From Malurus cyaneus samueli (Eukaryota; Chordata; Aves; Passeriformes; Maluridae), in the NCBI GenBank assembly GCA_009741485.1, contig CM019214.1, positions 23,024,267-23,088,266 on the forward strand: a DNA stretch of 64,000 bases, given 5' to 3'. Shown in pieces: positions 12,401 through 26,027 of this stretch. Within the stretch, counting starts at the first letter, position 1, and each line of letters opens with the position of its first letter. Under the pieces are notes generated by a model. That model searched no databases. It saw nothing but the letters and a program-made list of their open reading frames with translations, and was not told where the DNA came from. The position numbers and the translations under genes are program-made.

Positions 12401-14640
12401 TGACAGTATGGTTAGAACATTTTGGAAATACCGAATGCTTCAATTTTTCCCCCCCACACACGCGTAAAAAAGCTGCTCCCGCACTGCACATATATCCAGA
12501 AGCTATTCAAAGATGGGGGCTTCGGTTTTTGTCAGGCTAATTCTCCCCAGCATTGCAAGGGTCATATTTGTGCAGAAGCAGCTCCTTTAGGGACAAAAAA
12601 ATGTGGCCTCTTGGTTTGTATTTAAGCACCCCAAAGGCATCATTCCTGGAAAACTCAGCATCAGCTTCTTGTACTGGATACTCACAGCTAACAAGGAAAT
12701 AGAAAAAAAATTACCAGCTCCCTTAATTCACTGCCTGGGATCATCTCCAAATATACTTACCTGAAGTATCTAAAACAGGGCAGTTTATGTCCTGTCCTGT
12801 AAGAGCTAGAAGGGCATTTGTGACGAGCACTACAACCCAAAGAGTAATTGCTGACAGCTAGCATGAAAAATTTCCAATGCTTGCAGAGCAACAAGGACAG
12901 AAGAGACATGGGGAATGCACAACATTGAATGTCTTAAGAGGAAGACTTGGTGAAGGACTTTGGTGAAACTGCATTTGCTACACTGAGGAACACTTATTTT
13001 AAACCTTTCTATTTACTTACACTTCAGTAGGAGAAGGGGTAAAACCGAGCTTGGAAGTCTCTCGCCTAGGGGCTGCCAGCACTTAGTCCCTTTCAACTGA
13101 CTTCACTTTGTGGAGAAATTTTGCATTTTTCTGTACCAAGCAAGCACTGCAAAATGGCCCACTAAATCAGTTTCCTCTTGGATGGATTGTTTCACAAGGT
13201 TTGACTGTGTTTTTTCGGGCAGAAGTTGCTTCTGAGATATGCTTGATTGAGAAACATTGCCCAATTCTGATAGACTATACTTCAAACTTTTCATAAGCTT
13301 ACTCCTCTCATTGTTATTCTAATTTATTCCAGAGTATTTAATTTTGCCACAGACATTAGTGAGGTTACAAATACTCATGTCTCTTCAACGATTAATTCTA
13401 TGGCATTTTTCACTTCATTGTATATTTACCCGTCTATTAACCTACATGGATGATTTCATAGCTAATCATTTCTACTAACACCCTTTTAGACACTTGTGAC
13501 TTCAATCCTGAAGATGTAGGTGGCTGGAAAGGCTTGCTTGTCTTCCTCCTCCCTCCTGTGATCTAAAATTAAAATGATGTGACCAGAACAACATGCCTCA
13601 TATCATATACTTCTCTGACAGATAGCACAGGTCTAGACCCAATTTCCACACAAAAAGGTGAATCACTGAAGAACTGCAAGGCAAAGCTTCTCGTAAGTAA
13701 GTACACTACAGCCTCCTGGGGAGAGAGCAGGAGAAGACAGATGTAGGATACACATTTGGGTATCAAATAGGTACTGTTAAGTAAAATGCTTTGGAAAAAT
13801 AGGAATTGTTTATCTTTCAGTTGACAGTTTTTTACGGGAACAGACCCTAATTCAGTCAGATGAGACCCGCAGTACTGCACAATTCTCCAGCAGCTGAAAG
13901 AGGTTTTCTTACCTACAGAAGAGACATTTAAGAGTCTGTTTGGACCATTCTCTGCTTATTCCCAAATAAGATTCAGCAGTCCCCTTTCTGTAATCAACAG
14001 GAGGTGGTAATGCTAATCCCATCATGTATGTCTCTCTGATCTGCAAGACAACTGTCTCAATGATCAAATGCTGTAGAAGACAACATTGTTCAAGCACAGC
14101 AGCCTTCAGCCTGCAGTACTTAAAAGCCCTCTGCAGCTATCGAAGGCAACTCTTTTTTCTCATTTCATCACGACAAACTGCAAAACAAGAGACTACAGCA
14201 TGACTAATGAATCCCTCAATTCCCATCTGCCAACACAAGTCAGTCAGTGTTTCACCCGCTCGCCCCCAACCCTTCGCACTCCGGAACGTCTGCAGAGCCC
14301 TGCACCTGATCCACCCCAAAACAGGATTGCAGCACACACCACACAACTCAATCTTCCTGGCAGGGCACTGGACACTCTCACTTGCTTATACTGTTGGACA
14401 AAATGGTATTTCAGACAGCCTTCTCTTCTCTTCTCTTGTTCCATTGTCAAGTTTCATGGGTTGTAAATCACAAAGAGTTCATCTTCATTTCCAGTATGTC
14501 CAATATCAAGGTTTACCTTCAGGACTGCTAGGTATGAGACAAGCACAGATCATTAGCTAGTATGTAATTTAATGATTTGCTTGCAATTTTTCTGTTTTTA
14601 TTAGAAATCTCTTTTTTTTTACATTAAAACGCTCACTATC

Positions 14641-14669
14641 AAAAAAAAAAAAAACAGAAAAAAAAAACC
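14641..14669. repeat. Poly-A-rich tract
   Basis: Fourteen A, then CAG, then ten A before CCAAACCC. It is simple sequence with no recognisable retrocopy upstream. Confidence 0.85.
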
Positions 14670-15648
14670 AAACCCAAAACCTTGCAGCTTTTTTTCGGAA
14701 GCATTTCCTGCCAAATTTAAGGATGAAAAATGGAGCAATTAATTCAGATATGCTTAAACCAATGTACCTTCAAGGTCCAAACTATTGAAAGGAGGAGACA
14801 GAGTGGAAGTGATGCAGCTCATTCTCTTTTGCCTATTTCAGTTGTCACGCAGTCACCTGATTTGTGAGCCCAGTAAGTCAAAATGATCCTCATTTCCTCT
14901 ATTCCCTTTCCCTTTTCCTCAGTTTGTCCACAGTGGGTCCCCACCAAATATGAAATCAAACACTGCTACAGCTTTGCTGACAGAGAACCCAGAGCACAGA
15001 TCCTCAATAACAGCAGGATGAAAATCGACTGAAGGTACCGAGATGGGGGATCCAGAGCCATTTTGGTGCAAGATTGTTCCACCTAATGAAATGCAAAAAT
15101 GCAAGTGATGTGGCCACCCTGCAGCTCTGCTGTGTGAGGGCATCCTTGCTCTGCTGAGAAGCAGCCATATGCTGTCAGCTGTCACGATCAGCAGAGGTAT
15201 TACTGCATTAGCACCTACAGTGCTCAATTAGGGAGAAGGCTCCTGCTGCGCCAGGCAAAGAAAGCAGACTGCTGTCAGCCTAGGCTGAATCCTCTGTTAT
15301 ACAGACAGGTTGCAGGAGCTGAACAAAAAAAAAAAAAACCACAACAACCAGATGGGAGGGAATATCCCTTGACTAAAAGGACAAAGTGACAGTGAAACCA
15401 GGGCACATTTTATCAAAATCTGAGACTTCACTCAGATGTTCAAGACAATGGTCTGATAGGCAACGGGGTATTTAGCCAAGTATCACCTTTCCACACAGGG
15501 AGCTCTTGCCACATATGCACGGCACCATTGTGAAGAACCAGAAAGTGTGTCCAAACATGCACTATGAAAGTCAACAGAATTGTCTGAGTAACAAAACTAA
15601 TTGTTTGAGTAGCAATCCAGCTCATCCCAGAATACCTTGTCTTAAAGG

Positions 15649-16067
15649 ATCACAGAATATTCTACTTTAGAAAGGACCCACATGGATCATCAAAGTCCAG
15701 CTCTTAGCCCTGCACAAGACAGTCCCAAGAACCACACCATGAGACTGCGATACCTGAGAGCATTGTCCAAGAGATGAGAGTGCTCTGTCAGGCTTGGTGC
15801 TGTGACCATTTCCCTGGGGAGCCCATTCCAGTCAGTGCCCAAATACTCTGGATGACAAACATTTTTCTAACATCCAACCTAAACCTCCCCTGATACAGCT
15901 TCATGTCATTGCCCTGGTCCTGTCACTGGTCACTGCAAAGAATAGATCAGTGCCTGACCCCTGCGAGGAAGCTGTAGATTCCCCTCAGTCTCCTCTTCTC
16001 CACGCTGAACAGACCAAGTGACCTCAAGCATCCCTTCCACAGCTTCCTCTCCAAACCCTTCACTATG
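15649..16067 (-). mobile_element. CR1 LINE fragment (X/J-like), 5'-truncated
   Basis: The plus strand starts ATCACAGAATATTCT, the antisense of the CR1 3' end. It continues with antisense 3' UTR and the end of ORF2: CAGGCTTGGTGCTGTGACC, then CTGGGGAGCCCATTCCAGT, then TCTCCTCTTCTCCACGCTGA near the 5' break. The wording around the 'lead sequence' matches the CR1-X/J type that also supplies the tail of the nearby SINE. About 420 bp remain, with many mutations. Confidence 0.88.
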
Positions 16068-16303
16068 TGTAAAAAAGGTTCATATGCATAAAAACTACAC
16101 ATTGTTCACATACATGAAAAAGGAGAAACAATTGAACCAATTTTTGCGCTTTTGGGAACATATTTAGTAACAATCCAGCAGCAAGTTAGATTAGAGCAGG
16201 CAAAAGCTGGCATTGTATCACCATAAATCCTGCTAGTGCAGGCACAGGATACCACAATTAGGAAAGGGATTTTTTTTTCCATTTATCATTTCTTGTTCAC
16301 AAA

Positions 16304-16456
16304 GATGCAAAGAGCTTATTGGTGAGAAAATGGTACTAATAATGCCAAGGTTGTGGGTTTGATCCTTGTTGGGCTATTCACTTAAGAGCTGGACTCGATG
16401 ATCCTTGTGGGATCCAGAATTCTGTTCCAACTCAGAATATTCTGTGATTCTGTGAA
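16304..16456 (+). mobile_element. tRNA-Ile/CR1 composite SINE (TguSINE1-like)
   Basis: The head resembles tRNA-Ile(AAU): AGCTTATTGG corresponds to the A box region, TACTAATAATGCCAAGG matches the anticodon arm and variable region, and GGTTTGATCC (16356-16365) is the B box. The tail (GAGCTGGACTCGATGATCC ... TCTGTGATTCTGTGA) is the 3' end of a CR1-X-like LINE. A tRNA-Ile head on a CR1-X tail is the known structure of TguSINE1, a family of passerine birds. The SINE would have been mobilised by CR1 reverse transcriptase recognising the shared tail. Divergence in the acceptor-stem side and a small indel show it is an old copy. No target-site duplication is evident, as usual for CR1-mobilised elements. 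Confidence 0.85.
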
Positions 16457-19400
16457 ATAAGCAGTGGCTGTCCAATGCTGGCATAGAAAAAGTCAATGGG
16501 AACACACTAGTCATACTGTCATGAAGATGCAAAGGACAAGCGAAAGACAATGGCAGTCATTCATTTTCTAAAATGACGTGTTGCAGCAAGACTTTTGGGC
16601 AGTGCTTCCCTTAACAGAATGCAGCAAATATGATTGAATACCCATCCCCCACCTCTTTCACTTTATTTCCCAAACAGAACAAACAACAAATGTTAGGCAG
16701 CATTACCCATCCTCCAAAAACTCTTCCAAAAGCACCTGGTTATAGAGAACTATGCCTGGACTCTCAATTTTTGATGCACCATAACCAAATCTGTCACAGA
16801 AAAAGAAAACATTCTTCCTATGAAACTGGGAACAATTCGTTTCCATAGCAGCAAGGACAGTGATGAGCAACTCTGGCAAACAGCTTGAGAATTATTAGGA
16901 GCACAATGTGGATCAGATGATTTACATACAACATAAATAGTGCAGCAGGTGACGGAGAAAAAGCAATAGCCTTTGAAGTATGAAAATGATAGAGCCAATC
17001 ATCAGATCTAGACTTGTCTCTTTCCCTTTCATCCCTGCAGAGAGTCAGGAGAAAACTGTCAGCACAGATGGATAAACAGCACTGGAGGATATAGGACAGC
17101 GCTGTAATCACAAAGCACCCTTGCAACAGCCAACATCTGCATGAGAATAGCAGCAATCGCAACAATTCCCAAAGTCAGGTGGAGCCTTTGTCTAATCTAC
17201 GCCCTGTGCATTGTCAACAGTTACCTGAAAGAGCCTGACAGACATTGTACTGCTCTGCTTGTGGAAGTTGCACATCTAAAACAACATCAATTCCAAGCCT
17301 CTTTTCGTCAGGGAAACAAGTGTTATCCCTCCTCAGCTCTGAGGGGACAGATACTTAAGTTCAATGCAACACAAACCCTTGAGGTGAACCCAAGTCAGGC
17401 TCTCAGTCATTTGTCCTGAGCACAGAATTTCACACCCTCCCTCCCCCTGTTTGCTCATAAATGCCGTAAGTTATTAGAGGATCCCACTTTAATATTGTGT
17501 CTCAGCTCTTTAAAACCTTGAGCTAGAATTTTGGTTCCAAATCTGCCTGAACTAGACACATTGACTGTCAGCCAGCTGCAACAGTTTCTGAGACAGGACA
17601 CTGGCTAAAAAAACCCGAATTCCACAAAACTTAAAGTACAAAAAGTTACCTGTCAGCTAAACACTTCCACACTATGATAGAAGATTAAACTCCCTGCTAA
17701 GTTTTTCTACATGAATTCACTTCATATTGTTTATCATTAACGCTAAAAATGCCAGCAGGCACATTATGAGAGCAATATTGCTAAAGCCATTGTGACACTG
17801 CAACCTTGAAGGCACCTTGAAGACTGAGTAGCATTTCGGCTATGCCAGAGCTAATCCACTTAAGAAAATCAAGATGAAATTCCTCGCTTGACATTTTTGA
17901 GAACAAGGTGACAATGTTTTAACAAAGTCGTCATTGAAGGTACTCGTGTAAGTCAACTCAGAAAGTTTTCATGGAAATTACATCCAGTCTCCAGTACAGA
18001 TTGCATCCAAACAGCTCCATGCAAACACCTAACTGAAAAAATTAGGTGGAGCAACTGGCTGGACAAAATTATTTTCTTTTATGTGGAGCAACAAAACATT
18101 CTGCTGTCCCCTTCAGGTTTCTCATCCCCGTATTACACAAGAAACCTCTCCTCAATTAATAAGCATTGTGCTTGAGACAAGCTTTGAAAGAAGCTAGACC
18201 TGATATCTTCCTCTTTGGGGAATTATCTTTTGCAGCCATCAACTAGTCTTGAAATAACAGCATGGGAAAATAAGCGCTATGAGAGTCCATCCATCCCCTA
18301 GGAAATAAACATGTCCATATGTATATACACAAAAAATATCTATAGCATGATTTTTGTGGGAACATGGGAAGAGGAATTTCATATTGTTTAAAAACATAAG
18401 TAATGATGCCCAGCTGTGTCAGAGGAATAACATGGTATTCTGACTCAGACAATGACAAAAGCAGATGTTAGAAAGTGTGTCTGGCCATTTTTTACATCTC
18501 TTTCCCCTTATACTCCCTGAGGGTTTGGAATTGCTATATTAAAGCTGCTAGTGGGTATTTGGAATTTATCGCTGAAATTTTCCCTGAAATCACAAATCCT
18601 TTCCTACTGTAAATTACAGCCTTCCAAAATTAACCCTCACCGTGACAGATCTTATAGAGCTTGAACAGCAGTGCACAAGTTTCAGTGACACAAAAAGCCC
18701 TGAAACAAGACATAGGTAGGTATCTGAAACTCATTTATATCTATAATGGATTTTTCTTTCGTTATATGTGACTTTCAAAGGGAGGAGAGTCCTCCTTTAA
18801 GTTAGTTCAACTCCTGTTTGCTCATTTGGAAGCGCTTGAGGTTGAATTCTATTAAAAATTACTGAAGCTAAGCCAACTTGCACAGGGGATCTTGGCAGAA
18901 GAACGCAGTAGCATCTCTTTTCCTTTCTAAATGGCATGAAGGCCCTTTCCAGGAAGGAATATTTTTACATGTCATTGCTCTATTTCAACCCTCCATTTTT
19001 GTACTTGTTCCTCCTGAGTTTGCTCTGTTGGGCCACATTTCATTGCTTCCACAGCCTCACAGCCCTGCAAAGGACCAAGAGGCTGCCACCAGGGTACTGC
19101 GCAGCCACCTGAGTTTGCCGTAGCTCTGAAGCAGCTGCTACCACCATGCTCAGCCACAGCCAATTCTAATTCTCTCAAACATATTCGTGTAAAGTAAGGC
19201 TGTTGATTTCCACGCAAAGATTCCATATATTTGAGTTCCCACCCTTGTGTTCTATGGAGAACGCTGCCCACACAGCATGCAAGCTGTTTAAAAGCTTATC
19301 CCTGTGCCAGTTTGGTTTGCTGTCTAGCCAGGAAATGCTTCTGCCTCCCCCTGTTCAAAGGACATCAATGTTATTCAAGTGCAGCAAGAGCAGCCATTAT

Positions 19401-19475
19401 GCAGCTGAAAGGAACAAAACGTCACCCTTTGAGGATACAAACTGTAGGAAAGTTTTGGGGTGAGAAGAAAAGGCC

Positions 19476-19501
19476 GGGGGGGGGGTGGGAGGTGGGTTGG
19501 G
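19476..19501 (+). other. G-quadruplex motif
   Basis: A run of ten G is followed by TGGGAGGTGGGTTGGG, giving at least four G-triplets with loops of 1 to 4 bases. This meets the usual G3+N1-7 rule on the plus strand. Whether it folds or functions is not shown by sequence. Confidence 0.75.
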
Positions 19502-22500
19502 AAACGCAAGTGACTAAAGGGTATAGTTACTCTTTGATCCGCAGAGAAAGATCTTGCTAAGGACCGGATCCTGTTTAAAGGGCTGCATAAGCAAGCGGAG
19601 ACCTTTTTTAAACTCAATATGGAAGCACTGTGGTGTTATTACAGTGCCAGCAGAGCGCGATCAGCAAGCAGCATGTGACAGTGACTTCACAGAAACCTCT
19701 TCTTGGTGGCAAATGTTAGCTGAGTTCTGATTAACCTGGCAAGCCCAAGGAGGCAGGGCTTCACACGTTTTGATCTCAAACACTTAAACACAAGCTGATA
19801 AAGCACTGCCTGCATTAGCCTGACGTTAGCTCCAGATCAAGGCTACCCTCACACCCACTGGCAATGCCCTCCTTCAAAGCATGCCGAAATAGAGTCAAAA
19901 GAAGCCAGAATGAGTTTAAGGATCACTTGAACTTGTCAGGGAAAACTCCCTGGTTGCTCTTAGGCCAACGATGCCCTTGTGGTCGAAATGGGCTGGATTA
20001 AATGGAAGCACATCAGTCAAGAGGCCAGTCCCTTCAGGCACTCTTGACAGCCATAGCCTGGCAGTATGGCAGAGCTCCCTCCTGCCACCCCACGCGGGTA
20101 GAGAGAGAGGGAGAGAGTCTCCTCAGTTACAAGGCTAAAGTTAGCTGGTAACATGGAAACGTGTTCTCACTACCCACATCCCCAGATGTCAGATTAATTT
20201 AAATACATTTAACCATATTCAAAATCTATGCGTTGCCAGGAAAACAAGTGCACCGATTTGTGCCTGTGAGAAACTCAACTGACAAATCCAGAAGCAACAG
20301 AAAAGTGATAAACAGGTTAGATAGTGGAAATAATCATGCATTTAGCCTTGGCTGTAATTTGTCAATACAAGGCTTTTAGCAAGCAAAAAGCATTTGCACA
20401 GAGACCTAGAAAATGAAGCACTGCCAAAGAGATCAGCTGCTAGAAGCAACACTGCCATCTCATGATTTTATTTCAAGTCTCATGATATTCAGTTCTTTTA
20501 AGAGGGCTTCAGCTGTTCAGCTGTTAAACATGAGCTGTAATTTGCTTAAAACCAAATACAAACCCACATTTTCTAGCCTGCATTTTTTTTTCTGATAAAA
20601 AGAAATAATGTACCCTAAATATGTAACCTCTAACTATTGATCAAGAGGCAAAATTGATGAACTCAAAGCACAACATTCAAAAGCAAACCATGTGCTTTTG
20701 GGTCATGACTTTCCAACAGCCTGACTTTCTGCATCGGACTGCCATCCTCATGAGCTAGGTAAGCATAGCAGCTCAGTTCACAGACAGATTTGAGTAGCTC
20801 TGACACCCTGCTCTAAGAGCTCAAGGGTCAACTTCTGGGCATCCATGGGGAGGAAAAAAACAAAGATAGACACCTTTTTTTGCACTACAACTGCCAAAAG
20901 GGACGAAAATATCCCAAAGCTTGGAAACTTTTCTAGTTCCTAGAAAAAAACTAAACACATCTGATGGACAAACCATGCACAGATCCCCACTCCCTCACTG
21001 ACAATTTACTGGCAAAAGGTTACAAACAGCTTCTAGTTTGATGTCCACAAGCATGTGAAGAGTGATTTAAACTTGAAGCAAGAAGGCTTTTTGCTGGTCC
21101 CAGCAATGCCTTGCTCTTCAGCTGAGATGGATGGAGACACAACCGAGACACCAACTCCTCCTAGTGATATTTCTTGCCCTGGCTCCAAGTTCCCCCACCA
21201 TGCTTTCCCTGGTGTACAAACCCACTGATTTGCTTTTTCTGCCCTAGCAAGAGCAGAGAAGAGCCTTGTACTCACATCAGTTCAAAGCATCCTCTCAGTG
21301 ATACATGCTCAAGGCCTTTTCTGATTTTATCAATTTTATTTCATCCATGACAGCTGGGAGGCTTTTAAGTAGCTTTAATGACCTGTGGGATTGAATTATT
21401 GTGGAATGGCAGGAACAGGTCAGGCCGGAGTGCAGATACCCCTGATCCAAAGCCAGTAAGGCTCACCAAGGAGCTCACAGGGCAGAGCAGCCTGACTCCC
21501 CCAGCTGACCCCAGCTGGCCTGCAGCTGCCACCCCGCACCAAAGCAGGAGCTGCTTGGAGGCTTCAAGATGAATTTCTCCCAGGCCACATCTGCTCTCAG
21601 AGGCAACAAACCAAATGCTCAGCAGAGGAGCACTGAGCTTTGAGAGCTGCACTCCTAGCAGCAGGTCTTGATTCAAAGGGGCACAAGAGCAGATGCACTG
21701 GAAGAGCTTTTTCCATCTACCCTCTCCATAACTTCACTTAACAAGGAGAGATTTTCTGGACTATTATGTTTTCAGAGGAGAAAACCAGAACAGCTGGGCT
21801 TGTGACTTCTTTCCCTTGCAGAAAAACACCAGTAGAGGCCACCACAAACCCAGTGAGCAGGTTTTCAGTCATACAGGCAGGTGTGTGGGCTCACCCACAC
21901 CAAGGTGAAAAGGGACTGGAGACAGGATCAGTGCTTCAACTATGTCTTGACCAGTCTTTGAACAAGACATCAAAGCAAGCTTCATCACTGGCAGCCTTCA
22001 GAATCTCTTCATGGATAACTCAGTTTTGTTTTAACTCCTCTCTTCAGTCAGAAGTTTGTCATTATACTCAGAAGAGCACAAGTGAAAAAAACAGTAAATA
22101 ATACGACAGTATTTTCTGGGCATCCTGTAAAGTGCTGTGGCATTCAGCAGAGAGAAATCCCAGTGAATCTTCACTAAGAGGCTGGGGTTAAGCTGTCATC
22201 CCTACATCCTCCTGCAGTTCACAGTAAAGCCTCATCTACTGATGTCAAATCCCATTTCTGATAGCAGAAACTAATAGAAACCAGCTGGTTTTCCCTGTTT
22301 TCTCCCCAGTTAAGTCATCACCTCCAACTCCTATATATACAAAGACCCCATCCTTGTACTAACCACTTTCTTAGAACAACTACTGGCTGATGAAAGTACA
22401 CAGAAAGCATACAAGAGGCTATGTCTGTACCCCCAAAAAGATTATTTCAATTTGAGTTATAATTTGTCACTGTACTAACAAATGCAGCTCAAGCCAAGAC

Positions 22501-23094
22501 TTACTTCAGAGCTTATACACACCAACGTAAACTCCACTCTGAATTGGATTAAGGCTTTTGCTTAATCCAAAAGAAGCTTTCATTAAAAAGCCATTTTTTA
22601 TTTCCTGAACAGGATGACTTTCAGGCAACAACATCTAGGACTTCTATAAGCAGTCTGCAAAGTTCACCTCATTATCATACTTTTTAAAGAAACCTTAAAA
22701 CCACAAATCCTCAAGCCTGGCTCTCTGGCACTGCTTCTGGATCTTGGATGGGGATGCTTACCAGAACCAGCAGGCCCTTTGGAGCCCAAGCAGCAGAAAT
22801 ACCTCTCTTTGCCCTTTGTACTTCATAAAAATGACAACAGCAGCTTCAAGCAAGGCCAGATTAAAACTCTCCACTCTGGCTCAAGCAGAAGCATTTAATT
22901 GCAGATGCTGGGGAGATTAACCCAGGCATGAAGAGGTGCTCAGGGGTGGGCTGGGTGCAGAGTCACAAACCCCGGTAATCACAAAGCAATCCCACCTTTC
23001 CAATTCCCCTACAGGCAGGGCTTGGACCGGAGAGGCAGGAATAAACACACAACTGTAATAAATAGTGCTCCCAGCTGTTTCTAAGTATTTCTTC

Positions 23095-23175
23095 TCTGTC
23101 TAGTTATGTGTTATTGAGCATTATGGGTCACTAATTGATCATCACCAATTAAGGCTATGTAAATCAAGGTAAGAG
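23095..23175. promoter_or_regulatory. Candidate conserved non-coding element
   Basis: A dense cluster of homeodomain-type words lies in unique sequence: CTAATTGATC at 23131-23140, CCAATTA at 23145-23151 and ATGTAAAT (octamer-like) at 23157-23164. Such clusters are common in vertebrate developmental enhancers. Conservation cannot be tested from one sequence, so this is only a candidate. Confidence 0.25.
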
Positions 23176-26027
23176 TGATCAACAGGAAGAAGGCGTACAC
23201 ATGCTTTTTTCCAGAAACTTATGAGACGTATTTGTTATTGAGCACACCTGTGAGTTCACAGATATCTTCATTTTTTAGACTGTGATAGACCTCCCTCTGT
23301 CTAGATTGATAGTCTATAAAGAAGAGAAAGAAGCATGACAAAAGGTTTTCAGTGTCTGAAAGGTTTCTGCAAAGAGGATCAGAGCGTAACATCCTCCCTA
23401 TTCACCAGGGACAGACAGTACAGCTGGCTTAAAATGATGATAAAAAGAAATTCAGACTGGTTATTAGGAAACTGAGAGGAGGCGGTGACTGAGGGAAGAG
23501 GAATAATGGGGGACAAAAAAGATAAATGCCCACCCCAGGTGCAGGGACCAGAACGGGTCATCTAGAGGTGCCCACACTGTCAGTCCCTGGAGGTTTTCCA
23601 GAAGGGGTGACATAAATGTGTGCTGGAATTGCAGAGACTGCAAGGAACTGGGGGAGAACCAAGGAGATGATAGATTTCAACGTGTTTACTTATGGTGATA
23701 TGATCACCAGATTTAATTCACCTTTTTTTGGTCTTCCAAGTTGTTTCACCAACAGCCATGTATCTATTAGAGAGCTGACAGGAGATTAGCACTCAGAGGA
23801 AATGCATTCACTGGAGGTTAGACATTTTAAAATGTCTGAAGAAAGGAGGAGAAGTTCTCAGCCTCAATAATTCGCCCCTGCCCCATCTCATGACTTGAAC
23901 AACACCTTGACAACACCTCCAAAGTGAAGCAAAGACCCATTCAAAGGGATTTAACAGGGTTTTATGAACAAGGACACTGCAATTTCCTTTTTGATCCAAA
24001 GAGTCAGAGGGAATAAAGGATAAACTGGAATTCCACCAATTTAAGCTACCCAGATACCTTTAACTGGATAGTACATGACAGAAAAAGCTAATTCCATAAT
24101 GATCAGTATTTTGAAAGCATAACAATTATTTCTCATCAGGTCAGTAAAATAAGGTGGATCATGCTGGGGTTTTTATTGACTCAAGGATATTACTACTGAG
24201 CTCTTTTTTTTCTGTTTCATGCTCATATATGCTAATCCTTTAAAATGAAATTTTGTAGAAGATACTTTTCTTTGTTTAACTATGTAGTTAAAGAAATGGT
24301 ACCATAATGCTCTGGATAATGCACAACAGCTTTTATACACACATTTTTGGCATCTTTGTCCTTAAGGTTGTCATAGAAAGCAATAGAAAATATAAGACCA
24401 GGAAATTCGGAAAATCTTTTATAGTTCATTAGTGACCAGATCTTTCCACTATCTCCTAAGACTTATGCAATTCTTTCCATGCATTGATATTGGCTGCACT
24501 CCACAAACTTAACTATTCAACATACATATCTGCTCTGTTTGGTCATCAGTTTCTTAAAAGCAATTTTTCCATTCAGGAAAAGTCCAGTTATGAACCTATA
24601 ATACAATAACCTTAACCACATAACAGTGGCAAGTTTCACTAACAGTTTGCCTAGAAACCAACAGATGTATTTTAGACACACCTTCACAAGAAGTTATAAC
24701 TCAGTATCGATGGTTCAGAGCACTCAGTGGCGCCCTTCTGTATGTCAAAAAAACTTCATTGAGTGTCTACAGAAACACTTCCAAAAGCTGCACAGCTTTT
24801 AATCCAGTAACAAGGAATAATAATTGCAACTATTTTGTGTGTGTCTATGAAAGCAGTTACATCACACAATTCATACATGGAAATAGCTGAAGGGTTGGGC
24901 AGTTCTATGGTGACACAGAGGATTGAGGTGCACCAAAGCTCCCTGGTTTCTCCCCCTATTAGCTAATGAGAGAGAGAGACTGGTGGCACTGACAACTTTG
25001 ATAGAGAAGATCCTTTATGTGATTGAGCAGTGAGAACAAGTTCCCAGTTACCAACCATCCCTGTAGTAGACATCCTGTTTATTTTTCTTTTCTTTTTGTG
25101 TTTAATTGAAACACAAGAGTCACTGATTATTCAAAGTGGCAAAAAATTTCAAAAAAACTTAGCTTACATACAACACTCTTTCAAACTGAGGAAAATACCT
25201 AACACTGGTCGTACTATTTATTTTGGCTTCTTAAAATAGTGACCCCATCCTTGAGCAGTGATGATCACAGGTAAAGCAATTACTTTGACTAGCTAATGTA
25301 TAGAAATTACTATAATTTCATCAATCCCTTAAAATAGATATTTGCTGTTTCAAGGTGAAAATGGAAAATCATCTTGTGTTGACTGATGCCATTTCCATCT
25401 TCCATCCATGGTTGCCCAGTTTAGGCATTATGCAGGGATCACGTGAATTATCATAAAAAGGCCTGACTCATTAAACAATGCCTTAATAACAGCCACTTGT
25501 ACTAAATCTTCCATTAATGTGTGGAATTTGAAGGTGCTGGCCAGCAACAAAAAATGGTAAAGGCTCTAAGACTGAAAAGGGGGGAGGAGACACCAAATGT
25601 ATATTAAATGAGAGCAGAAACTTGACCTCATTGCAGAGTCTTCACCTCACAGCAGGACGTTGCAAAAAGTTATGTATGACAAGTTATATATGACTACAAG
25701 GTCAAATAAAGCTATTAAGAGTTATAGGAACAGATTCCCGCTGATATTTAGTATCTGTTAAGTATCTATTTAAAATACCTAGAGGGCAGTGACAAATCAC
25801 AGAATTAAGTTTCCCTGTGAAGTTTGGCAGCAGTTTGACAGAACAGTTGTCTGACAGGATCTTCTCAAGTAACTGATAATAAGCCCACAAAGTCGTTTTC
25901 ATGCCAGGGATTTCTCTCCCACAGTTATGCGTCTGTGTTTCCCTGGAGGGGATGCAGGACAAGTGATGGAAGAAACAGGACCATACATAGCCCACAAAGG
26001 TGGGTTACGAATAGTGCAAATTAAGCC

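Larger units (their letters stand above)
5188..15648. other. Unique DNA, no gene seen
   Basis: About 10.5 kb without a recognisable transposon or known exon. It contains the small repeats listed separately (5448, 6246, 7079, 9463, 14641). The longest open frame is 182 codons on the plus strand at 8102-8650. It has no recognisable domain and its length is about what chance gives in 64 kb. Around 11270-11490 there is an AT-rich stretch carrying a perfect MEF2-type site, CTAAAAATAG (11479-11488), which could be regulatory. Confidence 0.55.
16457..26027. other. Unique DNA, no gene seen
   Basis: About 9.5 kb without a recognised transposon. GC-richer patches (for example 19000-19130 and 21370-21680) were read in all frames and gave no known protein. 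It includes a G-quadruplex motif at 19476 and a homeodomain-site-rich stretch near 23131. Positions 23400-23600 have a weak, unconvincing resemblance to CR1 3' sequence. Confidence 0.55.

Noticed and set aside
23400..23660. Possible very old CR1 fragment
   Set aside because: Only scattered similarity (GTCCCTGGAGGTTTTCCAGA). It is too weak to annotate without a repeat-library search.
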